Source: Chthoniobacter flavus (GTDB taxonomy: Bacteria; Verrucomicrobiota; Verrucomicrobiia; Chthoniobacterales; Chthoniobacteraceae). From it: a DNA stretch of 52,212 bases. The notes under the pieces are model-generated. The model did not search any database, was not told the DNA's origin, and worked only from the letters and a program-made list of their open reading frames with translations. This document shows positions 9,736 through 17,715 of the stretch, piece after piece. The stretch covers positions 1 to 52,212 of the forward strand of contig CAMAUX010000037.1 of assembly GCA_945861435.1 (NCBI GenBank), given 5' to 3'. The position numbers were made by a program, and so were the translations under genes. The first letter of the stretch is position 1. Every line of letters starts with the position of its first letter.

Positions 9736-10017
9736 CTAGTACACCTCCTCATGCGTGCCGACGCCTTCCAACAAGATCGCGTCCTCCGACTCGTGCCTCA
9801 CAAACCGAAACACGATTCGCAAATCGGGGCTGATCGAACACGCCCACGAGTTTGCCAGCCGCCCCTTCAGTTTGTGCGTCCGGAGCGACGGCTGAAACGC
9901 ATCGCTTTCAAGTCCGGCGAGAGTCTCACCGAGTGCGGGGGCGATCCCCGGCCGCTTCTTCACCAACCGCCGGGCCAGCCGCAAAAACGCACGGCTGGGC
10001 AGAAGAGCGCGTCTCAC
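9736..10017 (-). CDS. RelE/ParE-superfamily toxin (YafQ/HigB-like mRNA interferase)
   Basis: 93 residues, the normal size for this fold. The second half reads like a RelE-type core: THKLKGRLANSWACSI, then LRIVFRFV and ILLEGVGTHEEVY at the C-terminus, where family catalytic residues (Arg, His, Tyr) lie. The likely activity is ribosome-associated mRNA cleavage. It starts with GTG and overlaps the antitoxin stop by 4 nt (GTGA), a translational coupling usual for antitoxin-first pairs. It lies convergent to the hydrolase gene, 44 nt away. The exact subfamily is uncertain. Confidence 0.82.
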   Translation of the reverse strand: MRRALLPSRAFLRLARRLVKKRPGIAPALGETLAGLESDAFQPSLRTHKLKGRLANSWACSISPDLRIVFRFVRHESEDAILLEGVGTHEEVY

Positions 10018-10220
10018 TTCACGACCCGACGCATCACCTCGCCCGCCTCAACCGGCTTTAGCTTCCCTGCCGCCCACTCGCGCCCGGCACTCCGCACCGC
10101 CGCCTCCAACTGCACACGCCGCCTCTCCGCGATCCGCCGTCGCAGGGTCTCGGCAACCTGCTCCTGCTCCTCCAAGGACAGACGATCGAACGAGTCGAGC
10201 AGGCGGGCGAATCCGTTCAT
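10014..10220 (-). CDS. Antitoxin of the RelE-type pair
   Basis: 68 residues, highly charged and helical (LSLEEQEQVAETLRRRIAERRR). No DNA-binding motif is obvious from the residues alone, so it is identified mainly by position. It ends in the overlap with the toxin gene and has the size and acidic/basic alternation of small antitoxins. It probably wraps the toxin and autoregulates the pair. The upstream region is shared with the divergent PSD1 module 2 gene, whose start is about 140 nt away. Confidence 0.7.
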   Translation of the reverse strand: MNGFARLLDSFDRLSLEEQEQVAETLRRRIAERRRVQLEAAVRSAGREWAAGKLKPVEAGEVMRRVVK

Positions 10221-10358
10221 GCCCCAACCCTACTTCCACGCGTCACCCGCCTCAACCCTCATTTGCCGCCCACTCAGTATTCAGGGCTTCGTGGCGCCCA
10301 GAGTTGCAGGCCACATCGGCACCGGAAGCTGACATCCATCACGCAACCCATCCCCCCC

Positions 10359-13124
10359 ATGCGCCGCCTGCTAATCGCCATCACCGCCGCCGCTCCCGGC
10401 CTCCTCGCCGCGGTCGAACCCTCACCCGATGACGCGGCATTCTTCGAGTCTCGCATCCAGCCCCTGCTGCAAAAGCGCTGCTTCGAATGCCACTCACACG
10501 AGAAAAAAATCAAGGGAGGCCTCGCCCTCGATTCACGCAACGGCTGGCAGCACGGCGGCGACAACGGCCCCGCACTCATCCCGGGCGACACCGAAAAGAG
10601 CCTCCTCATCAAGGCCGTCCGCTACCTCGACTCGGACTTCCAAATGCCTCCCAAGGCAAAGCTGCCGCCAGAGGAAATCGCCCTCTTTGAACAATGGATC
10701 AGGCAGGGCGCACCCGACCCGCGCGCGGAAACGGCTGCGGTCAGCAAGCGGGTCATCGACATCGAACAAGGCCGCCGCTTCTGGGCCTTCCAACCCGTCG
10801 CCAACCCCGCGCCCCCGGCCGTCCGCAACACCGCATGGCCGCTGGATTCGATGGACCGCTTCATCCTCGCGCGCCTCGATGCAGCGAACCTCGCCCCGGC
10901 CGCCGATGCCGACCGCCCCACATGGCTGCGCCGGGTCAGCCTCGACCTCACAGGCCTGCCACCAGCTCCCGCCGACATCGCGGCGTTCCTCAAGGACAAC
11001 GCCCCGGACGCCTGTGAAAAGGTCGTCGACCGTCTCCTGTCCTCGCGCGCATTCGGAGAGCGCTGGGCGCGCCACTGGCTCGATCTCACCGGCTACGCCG
11101 ACATGATGGGCACCTCCAACAGCGTCTTCGCCGAACACGCATGGCGCTACCGCGATTACCTCATCAACGCCTTCAACGCCGACAAACCCTTCGACCAGTT
11201 CGTCCGCGAACAGATCGCCGGCGACCTTCTCCCCGCCCACTCTCCCGCGCAACGCGCAGACCACATCACCGCCACAGGTTTCCTCATGGTCGGCGACGTC
11301 GAGATCGTCAATCCAGACAAGGCGCGCATGGAGGCAGACCACATCGACGCCCAGATCACCAAGATCGGCGCCGCCTTCCTCGGCATGACCCTCGGCTGCG
11401 TGCGCTGTCACGACCACAAGTTCGACCCCATCGGCGTCCAGGACTACTACGGCATCGCAGGCATGCTCCGCAGCTCCCCCTCCACACACAAAATCCCCTT
11501 CGGCGTCTGGAGCCACCTCAACGCCACCGAACTCCCCGAATCCCCGGACCAACTCGCCTCCCGCAAACAACGCGAAGCCGCACACGAACAGTCCATCGAC
11601 GATCTCAAAAAACAGCAGACCGGACTCAACGACGAAAAAAAGTCCGTCGCCGCGCAACTCACCCAGATCGAGAAGACCGAGAAGGATGCCGCCAAACCCA
11701 GCACCAACCGAGCTCCAGCGACCACCCCCAAACCCGCCACCAAAGCGGACGCAGCATGCGCGGGCACGGCAACCAACACCTCCACCACGGTTCCAGAAAC
11801 ACCCAAACCCTCTCCAGACAAGGAAACGCTCACCAAACGCCGCACTGAGATCGACGACAGTCTCAAGAAGCTCGGCACGCAAATCCAACACGCTGAATTC
11901 TTCCGATCGATGGTCCCGAAGGCCTTCGCAATGCGCGACAGCGAGGCCCCCGCCGACATGCCCGTCTACATCCGTGGCAATCCCTACGCACCGGGCCCCG
12001 TCATCCCACGCGGCGTCATGCGAGTCGCATCATGGGCTCCATTCCCAGCCATCCCTCAGGGACAAAGCGGCCGACTTCAGCTCGCAGACTGGCTCGCAGA
12101 CCCGCGCAACCCACTCACCGCGCGCGTTGCCGTGAACCGCGTCTGGCAGAAGCTTTTCGGCGAGGGTCTCGTTCGCAGCGTGGATTACTTTGGTGAACGC
12201 GGCGAACGCCCTTCGCATCCGGAGCTGCTCGATCATCTGGCCACGCGATTCATGCGAGAGGGTTGGTCTCCGAAGAAACTACTCCGCGCTCTCGTGCTCA
12301 GCCGCACCTACCGCATGGCAGGCACCAACAACGCCACCGCCCTCCAGACCGACCCGGACAACCGCCTCCTCTGGCGCATGAACCGCCTCCGCCTCGATGC
12401 CGAGGCCATCCGCGACTCCCTCCTCGCCGTCAGCGACGAGCTCCAACCATCCACCGGCGGCCCGGCTCTGGTCCTTGAGAACCCCGCCAACACAGGCTCC
12501 CTTGTTCAGAAAGGCATCAACCCACCCTCCTACACCCACAGAGTTCCCCGGCCTTCTCAGGAGTTCGAACGGACGATCTACCTTCCCGTCATGCGCGGCG
12601 GATTCGCCGGCCCGGATTTCGCAGGACCCGACCGCCTCCGCGGCACATTCGATTTCATCGATCCCGCCCAGATCGCAGGGCAGCGCCCGCAGACCGTCGT
12701 TCCGACCCAGGCGCTTTTCCTCCTGAACAACGACCTGCCCCGCAAGCGCGCAGCCGCCCTTGCAAAAGATCTCGTCCAGAAGCATCCCGACCGCGGGGCC
12801 CGAGTGGAAGAGCTCTGGCTGCGGGTGCTCAGCCGTCCAGCCACCCCCGAGGAACGCGCGGACGCGCACGCCTTCCTTGACCAGCTTACAAAGCCGCCCG
12901 CAACCGCTCTTGAGACCAAGGCCCCCAAAGCCACGCCCTCCACGCCCTCCACGCCCTCCACGCCCTCCACGCCCTCCACACCCTCCACGCCAGCCACGCC
13001 AGCCACGCCAGCCACGCCATCGACGTCCAAGCCGATATCCCCGGATATCACCAACGAGAGCGCCGCATGGACCGAGTTGATCCACAGCCTCATGGCCTCC
13101 AACGAATTCATCTATCGCCTATGA
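10359..13124 (+). CDS. PSCyt1-DUF1549-DUF1553 protein (PSD1 module 2)
   Basis: About 921 residues from the ATG at 10359, which directly gives a signal peptide (MRRLLIAITAAAPGLLAAV). Upstream in-frame codons add only a non-signal-like extension. The PSCyt1 heme motif is CFECH (41-45); CVRCH (347-351) with DHKFDP marks DUF1549. A lysine- and glutamate-rich probable coiled coil (about 405-520) is interrupted by a Thr/Pro-rich linker. DUF1553 follows. Near the C-terminus is a Thr-Pro-Ser/Thr-Pro-Ala run encoded by a 9-bp tandem repeat (12933-13022). The expected DUF1501 partner lies 1.4 kb downstream, beyond the transposase gene and repeat array. Confidence 0.87.
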   Translation: MRRLLIAITAAAPGLLAAVEPSPDDAAFFESRIQPLLQKRCFECHSHEKKIKGGLALDSRNGWQHGGDNGPALIPGDTEKSLLIKAVRYLDSDFQMPPKAKLPPEEIALFEQWIRQGAPDPRAETAAVSKRVIDIEQGRRFWAFQPVANPAPPAVRNTAWPLDSMDRFILARLDAANLAPAADADRPTWLRRVSLDLTGLPPAPADIAAFLKDNAPDACEKVVDRLLSSRAFGERWARHWLDLTGYADMMGTSNSVFAEHAWRYRDYLINAFNADKPFDQFVREQIAGDLLPAHSPAQRADHITATGFLMVGDVEIVNPDKARMEADHIDAQITKIGAAFLGMTLGCVRCHDHKFDPIGVQDYYGIAGMLRSSPSTHKIPFGVWSHLNATELPESPDQLASRKQREAAHEQSIDDLKKQQTGLNDEKKSVAAQLTQIEKTEKDAAKPSTNRAPATTPKPATKADAACAGTATNTSTTVPETPKPSPDKETLTKRRTEIDDSLKKLGTQIQHAEFFRSMVPKAFAMRDSEAPADMPVYIRGNPYAPGPVIPRGVMRVASWAPFPAIPQGQSGRLQLADWLADPRNPLTARVAVNRVWQKLFGEGLVRSVDYFGERGERPSHPELLDHLATRFMREGWSPKKLLRALVLSRTYRMAGTNNATALQTDPDNRLLWRMNRLRLDAEAIRDSLLAVSDELQPSTGGPALVLENPANTGSLVQKGINPPSYTHRVPRPSQEFERTIYLPVMRGGFAGPDFAGPDRLRGTFDFIDPAQIAGQRPQTVVPTQALFLLNNDLPRKRAAALAKDLVQKHPDRGARVEELWLRVLSRPATPEERADAHAFLDQLTKPPATALETKAPKATPSTPSTPSTPSTPSTPSTPATPATPATPSTSKPISPDITNESAAWTELIHSLMASNEFIYRL
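12933..13022 (+). repeat. 9-bp tandem repeat (10 units) inside PSD1 module 2
   Basis: Ten 9-bp units: five identical ACGCCCTCC, then ACACCCTCC, three ACGCCAGCC and ACGCCATCG. They encode Thr-Pro-Ser six times, Thr-Pro-Ala three times and Thr-Pro-Ser once. The period keeps the frame, so unit gain or loss only changes linker length. It lies between the DUF1553 core and a short conserved C-terminal tail. Confidence 0.95.
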
Positions 13125-13521
13125 GACTCAACCACCATGGACCGCGACTGTTTTGCGCATCCCACGGATGGGTGAGCGCAAAGGCCACCGCTCTCCGCAC
13201 GCACACACACTCCGGCGAGCCGGAGGCTCGACATCACCCCACCTGCGCTCATTCAGGGCTTCTCGATATTCAACGAACCGCTCCGCCACCAGTGGCCACC
13301 ACCAGCCCAGAGCACCATCTGCGACTACTCTGCCCCCCTCGCGAATTGGCAATGGCGCAGGCAATCCCTGTCCCACCCTACGCGCACTCCGGCGAGCCGG
13401 AGGCTCGCGAGCGATTAGCCGGTGGTGGAGCGAGCTCCTGCGAGCGCAACCACCGGTCCCCTTACACACACGCGATGCGCTCCGGAGGATGCGCGAGAAC
13501 CGCCTGCAAACGCACGGCGCG
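13125..13521. repeat. Repeat-rich intergenic region with hairpins, 3' of the transposase gene
   Basis: No gene is seen in these 397 bases. The palindrome-like string CTCCGGCGAGCCGGAGGCTCG occurs in two copies, near 13209-13229 and 13387-13407. At about 13419-13455 a hairpin has outer arms CCGGTGGT and ACCACCGG, the same outer stem as in the long repeats at 29077 and 52139, but with different inner sequence. These are probably diverged members of the repeat family lying on the other side of the transposase gene. Confidence 0.65.
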
Positions 13522-13968
13522 TCACCACAAATACCGCTCGTCATACTCCACCAGCCCCTGCTGCAACATCGCCACATACTCCTCCTGAAACGTTCTCACC
13601 CGGTGATGCTCCTCCTGCCGCAAGATATACCCTCTTACCGTCTCCACATGCGACGCGCTGACGGTGAATCCCCCATACCCCTCCTGCCATGCGAACAGGG
13701 GCATGCGCAATTCACGATGGATCCACAAGGAGGACTCACTTTTGACCTCACGCATCACGCCCGAAAGGCGGTGCTCCGCCCGCAACCCAACCAGCACATG
13801 CACATGGTCCTTGGTGCCGCCCACCGCATGCGAAATGCACCGATTCCCACGGACGACACCACCGATATACTCGTGAATCCGCCCGCGCACATACGGCGTG
13901 ATCAAGCCCGCGCGCCCCTTGGTGCTGAACACCACATGGTAATGCAACGAAAGATGCGTCGATCCCAC
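13522..13968 (-). CDS. IS200/IS605-type Y1 (HUH) transposase, REP-associated-like
   Basis: 148 residues, the full length of TnpA/RAYT-type single-strand transposases. The HUH motif is H55-V-H57 in DHVHVLV. The catalytic tyrosine is Y114 in VRGYILRQEEHH, with Q118 on the same helix. The N-terminal LHYHVVFSTK and the GYGGFTVS segment are typical. These enzymes cut and join single-stranded DNA at hairpins. No TnpB gene is adjacent. Hairpin-bearing repeats flank it on both sides, as in REP/RAYT arrangements: three 180-bp units start about 50 nt from its start codon. It lies between PSD1 module 2 and its DUF1501 partner. It appears intact. Confidence 0.88.
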   Translation of the reverse strand: MGSTHLSLHYHVVFSTKGRAGLITPYVRGRIHEYIGGVVRGNRCISHAVGGTKDHVHVLVGLRAEHRLSGVMREVKSESSLWIHRELRMPLFAWQEGYGGFTVSASHVETVRGYILRQEEHHRVRTFQEEYVAMLQQGLVEYDERYLW

Positions 13969-14017
13969 CCCTCACCCATCTCGCGCTCCTGCCGGAGCGC
14001 AACCCGCTCCAATGCGT

Positions 14018-14455
14018 CATCCGGTGGCTCGCTCCATCCGCTGCGCGGACTCCGCTCAGCACCGGCTATTCGCGCTCATGCCTCCGGCATGAACGGCACC
14101 CACCTGCCTTCGGTGTACTCAGATTCAACCTTTACGCGGCCCATCCATCGGATTGATCCCACAACGAATCATCACCGCTCAACCCTCCTCCACTCCTCAT
14201 CCGGTGGCTCGCTCCATCCGCTGCGCGGATTCCGCTCAGCACCGGCTATTCGCTCTCATGCCCCCGGCATGAACGGCATCCCTTCGCCTGCGGCGCCCCC
14301 GGATCCAACATCTCCGCCACCCTTCCTCCGGATTCATCCCGCAACGACTCACCGCCTCGCAACCCTCCTCCACTCCTCATCCGGTGGCTCGCTCCATCCG
14401 CTGCGCGGACTCCGCTCAGCACCGGCTATTCGCTCCCATGCCTCCGGCATGAACG
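14018..14455. repeat. Array of three 180-bp repeats with REP-like hairpin cores
   Basis: A core of about 77 bp begins at 14018, 14198 and 14378, an exact spacing of 180 bp. Each core runs from CATCCGGTGGCTCGCTCC to a hairpin with arms CATGCC and GGCATG. Loops are TCC in copies 1 and 3, with a C change in copy 2. Spacers between cores 2 and 3 also match partly (a shared CAACCCTCCTCCACTCCTC). The cores are related to the minus-orientation form of the long repeats elsewhere (29077-29148). The array separates the transposase start from DUF1501 module 2. Confidence 0.9.
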
Positions 14456-14519
14456 ACCACTCCTTTCCATCCCCGTTCCGCGATCCGCAGTCTCGTCCTC
14501 TCAACCTCCCCGTCACGCC

Positions 14520-15920
14520 ATGAACTCCCCACTCCCCCTCTCCCGCCGCCAATGGCTTCGCAACACCGCCTGCGGCTTCGGCGCACTCGCACTCCAGGAC
14601 ATCCTCCGCGCCGCATCGGATCCGCTGAGCGCACGCATTCCCGGTGTCACACCCAAGGCCAAGCGCGTGATCTTCCTGTTCATGGCGGGCGGACCATCGC
14701 AGATGGATCTCTTCGACCCCAAACCCTACATCACCGAGCGTCACGGGCAGACGGTGCAGTCGCCGTTGCGCGCTGAGGTCACGCAGGTGGGCACGGAAAA
14801 GTATCTCGCACTCGGCGCCATGGCACCGGTGCAACCGCGCGGACAGTCCGGCACCACCATCTCCGACCTGATGCCCCACCTCGCCTCGGTCGCAGACGAC
14901 CTCTGCCTCCTCCGCGGCATGAACGCCGACAACCCCCAGCATGCCGGCGCCACGCTCCAGTTCCACACCGGCACCTTCGCCGAAGTGCGGCCATCGATGG
15001 GCGCATGGATCAGTTACGGGCTCGGCACCGAAAACAAGGACCTGCCTTCGTTCGTGAGCGTCCAACCCGGCGGCGTTCGCGAGTACGGATCAGCCTTCCT
15101 TCCCGCCATCCACCAAGGCACGGCGCTCAGCGTTCCCCTCGACGACAAGACCTCCCCGGTCCAGAACCTCCGCAACGCCTCCCCCACAGCCGAGGCCCAG
15201 CGCGCGCGCATCGACCTCATGCAGCGCATGAACCGCCGCCTCACCGGCCAACTCCAAGGCGACCCGGGCATGGAGGGCATGATCCAGAATCTTGAACTCG
15301 CGTTCCGGATGCAAACAACGACCCCGCAGATCGTCGACATCTCCCGCGAGACCGACGCCACCAAGCAACTCTACGGCATCGGCGGAAAGGACACCGACAA
15401 GAACGGTCGCGCCTGCCTGCTCGCACGGAAACTGAGCGAGGCAGGCGTGCGCTTCGTTCAAGTCACCATGGGCGGCTGGGATCACCACGGCGACATCCGC
15501 GGCAACCTGCCCAAACTCTGCGCCCAAACCGACCAACCCGTCGCCGCACTCCTCAAGGACCTCAAATCGCGCGGACTCCTCGAGGACACGCTCGTTCTTT
15601 GGAGCGGCGAATTCGGACGCACCCCGTGGAGCCAGGATCTCAGCGGCACAGCGCCCATCGACAAACACGGACGCGAGCACCAACCCGAGAGCTTCTGTGC
15701 ATGGATGGCCGGTGGCGGCGTGAAACCAGGCCTCACCTTCGGCACCACCGACGACATGGGGTACCGCGTGGTGGAGGGCAGAATCCACGTGCACGACCTG
15801 CACGCCACCCTCCTCCACCAACTCGGCATCGATCACACCCGCCTTACCTGGCGCCATCTCGGCCGCGACTTCAGGCTCACCGACGTCTACGGCGAGGTCG
15901 TCCGCGAGATCCTCGCCTGA
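14520..15920 (+). CDS. DUF1501 Tat-exported protein (module 2)
   Basis: 466 residues. The Tat signal LSRRQWLRNTACGFGALAL lies at the N-terminus. Core motifs are FMAGGPSQMDLFDPKP (about 57-72), MGGWDHHGD, LWSGEFGRTPW, and the terminal GRDFRLTDVYGEVVREILA, which closely matches module 1. The start follows the third 180-bp repeat by about 65 nt, so its promoter or leader is repeat-derived or immediately downstream of repeats. Its natural partner is the PSD1 gene ending at 13124. Enzymatic role is unknown, as for the family. Confidence 0.87.
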   Translation: MNSPLPLSRRQWLRNTACGFGALALQDILRAASDPLSARIPGVTPKAKRVIFLFMAGGPSQMDLFDPKPYITERHGQTVQSPLRAEVTQVGTEKYLALGAMAPVQPRGQSGTTISDLMPHLASVADDLCLLRGMNADNPQHAGATLQFHTGTFAEVRPSMGAWISYGLGTENKDLPSFVSVQPGGVREYGSAFLPAIHQGTALSVPLDDKTSPVQNLRNASPTAEAQRARIDLMQRMNRRLTGQLQGDPGMEGMIQNLELAFRMQTTTPQIVDISRETDATKQLYGIGGKDTDKNGRACLLARKLSEAGVRFVQVTMGGWDHHGDIRGNLPKLCAQTDQPVAALLKDLKSRGLLEDTLVLWSGEFGRTPWSQDLSGTAPIDKHGREHQPESFCAWMAGGGVKPGLTFGTTDDMGYRVVEGRIHVHDLHATLLHQLGIDHTRLTWRHLGRDFRLTDVYGEVVREILA

Positions 15921-16309
15921 CCGTCCCGGCCCCACGGGGATTTTTCCGGGAGCATGGGCGTCTCGCTCCTTAACGCCTGGCACCCGTCGAATGAGACGAT
16001 AGTGCCACTCTTTGAGTGGGCCGGCGTAGACGCGCCCCGGTTGACCAGCCTATATCACTCTCAATCCCCCACTCCCATGAGGACTGCACACACAGGAGTT
16101 GTTGGCGCCAAACGCACGGCACACCAACCCGCCTCCATTCGGAGGAGCCCTGCGAAGGCACTGCAGCGTCCGCTACCATCGACCACCAGAGCCTCCTCCC
16201 GCCTCATAGGGATCTCACTATCCTCGCGGCCACCTTCGCCCAATTCACACAAACGCTCCGGATCCAAACATGGCTCGGAGTCAACGCATCGCGACTTCCC
16301 CCACACACC
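15921..16309. other. Gap between DUF1501 genes of modules 2 and 3
   Basis: 389 bases with no supported gene; open frames here are low-complexity and lack a signal or domain. A small stem CACTC-TTT-GAGTG lies at about 16005-16017 without a following T run, so it is not called a terminator. The promoter of module 3 should lie here, but no clear -35/-10 pair was found. Confidence 0.5.
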
Positions 16310-17713
16310 ATGAAACATCCGCTGGACCTCACTCGCAGGCAGTTCCTCGGGAGCATGACCACCGGCCTCACCGGAGTCGCACTCTCACGCCTTACAGCCG
16401 CCGGATCCTCTCTCCAGCCTCACTTCGCTCCAAAGGCGAAGCAGGTCCTGCAGATCTTCTGTCCGGGCGCGGCATCCCACATCGACCTGTGGGACCACAA
16501 GCCGATGCTTGAAAAGTTTCACGGCACACCGATGCCGGGCGCAGGAACCGAAGTCACCTTTCAGGGCAAGAACGGGAATCTGATGAAATCTCCGTGGGCC
16601 TTTGCGCCGGCGGGGCAGAACGGTAAGATGATCTCCTCGCTGCTGCCGCACATGGCACGCCACGTGGACGACATCGCGTTCATCCACAGCATGACCTCGC
16701 GCACGAACACGCACGGGCCGGGCTGCATCTACATGAACTCCTGCTTCACCCGCGAAGGCTTTCCCAGCGCGGGTTCATGGGTCAGCTACGCTCTCGGGTC
16801 CGCGAACGAAAATCTCCCCACCTACATCTCAATCCAGGATCTCCGCGGCGAACCGCCCAACGGCAAGGCCAACTGGAGCAACGGATTCCTCCCCGCGCAG
16901 TTCCAAGCCGTGTCGATGGCGGCACAGCAACCCCTCCGCAACCTCGCGCGTCCGGACTCCATCAGCGATCCCACCGAGCAGGCCACCCGCGCATTCCTCG
17001 GCAGCATCAACGCGGAACACGCCACGGCCCATCCCGGCAACGACGAACTGCGCGCCCGCATGGCCGCGTACGAACTCGCCGCGAAAATGCAGCTCACCGC
17101 ACCGGAGGTCAGCGACCTCTCGCGCGAACCCGCTCATGTCCACGCCCTCTACGGCACGGACGATCCCAACAAACTCAAGGCCGCCTACGCAAAGAACTGC
17201 CTGCTTGCGCGCCGCTTCCTCGAGCAGGGTGTGCGCTACGTCAGCCTCTACTGCGCATCGCGTGCCAGCGCCGTCGACGGCCTCCTCAACTGGGACGCAC
17301 ACAAGACCCTCAAGGCCGACTACGAACGCCACTGCCCCATCTTCGACCAACCCACCGCCGCGCTCCTCACCGACCTCAAACAGCGCGGCATGCTCAACGA
17401 CGTCCTCGTCGTCTGGTGCACCGAGTTCGGCCGCATGCCCACACACCAGGAAGGCACCAGCGGCCGCGATCACAATCCCGACGCATTCACCACATGGATG
17501 ATGGGCGCCGGTGTGAAAGGCGGCATCAGCCATGGCGCCACCGACGACTTCGGCCGCCGCGCAGCCGTGGACGTCGCCACCGCCTACGACTTCTACGCCA
17601 CCCTCCTTCACCTGCTCGGCCTCGACCACGAAAAGCTCACCTACTACCACAACGGCGCCAACCGAAGGCTCACCGATGTGCACGGCCACGTGATCCAACC
17701 CATCCTCGCCTAA
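16310..17713 (+). CDS. DUF1501 Tat-exported protein (module 3)
   Basis: About 467 residues from ATG 16310, which places the Tat motif TRRQFLGSMTTGLTG at the N-terminus. Longer in-frame starts would bury it. Core features are FCPGAASHIDLWDHKP (a variant of the GGPSQMD motif in the paralogues), VWCTEFGRMP, RDHNPDAFTTW and RRLTDVHGHVIQPILA. It is the most divergent of the three DUF1501 proteins, with changed residues in the N-terminal motif. It is followed after 2 nt by its PSD1 gene, so the gene order is reversed relative to modules 1 and 2. Confidence 0.87.
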   Translation: MKHPLDLTRRQFLGSMTTGLTGVALSRLTAAGSSLQPHFAPKAKQVLQIFCPGAASHIDLWDHKPMLEKFHGTPMPGAGTEVTFQGKNGNLMKSPWAFAPAGQNGKMISSLLPHMARHVDDIAFIHSMTSRTNTHGPGCIYMNSCFTREGFPSAGSWVSYALGSANENLPTYISIQDLRGEPPNGKANWSNGFLPAQFQAVSMAAQQPLRNLARPDSISDPTEQATRAFLGSINAEHATAHPGNDELRARMAAYELAAKMQLTAPEVSDLSREPAHVHALYGTDDPNKLKAAYAKNCLLARRFLEQGVRYVSLYCASRASAVDGLLNWDAHKTLKADYERHCPIFDQPTAALLTDLKQRGMLNDVLVVWCTEFGRMPTHQEGTSGRDHNPDAFTTWMMGAGVKGGISHGATDDFGRRAAVDVATAYDFYATLLHLLGLDHEKLTYYHNGANRRLTDVHGHVIQPILA

Positions 17714-17715
17714 AT

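Noticed and set aside
14018-14455. Possible CRISPR array (three regularly spaced repeats)
   Set aside because: Repeats are about 77 bp with about 103-bp spacers that partly match each other, and no cas gene is present. It is an interspersed hairpin repeat array.
13153-14523. Long plus-strand open frame of 456 codons across transposase and repeats
   Set aside because: It is antisense to the transposase and contains the repeats three times; residues are Ser/Pro/His/Arg-rich with no domain.
15954-16313. Small gene before DUF1501 module 3
   Set aside because: Low-complexity residues, no domain, and it ends inside the start of the Tat-signal gene.
16777-17715. N-terminal extension of PSD1 module 3 by 313 codons
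   Set aside because: It overlaps DUF1501 module 3 in another frame and is Arg-rich; the signal peptide starts at 17716.
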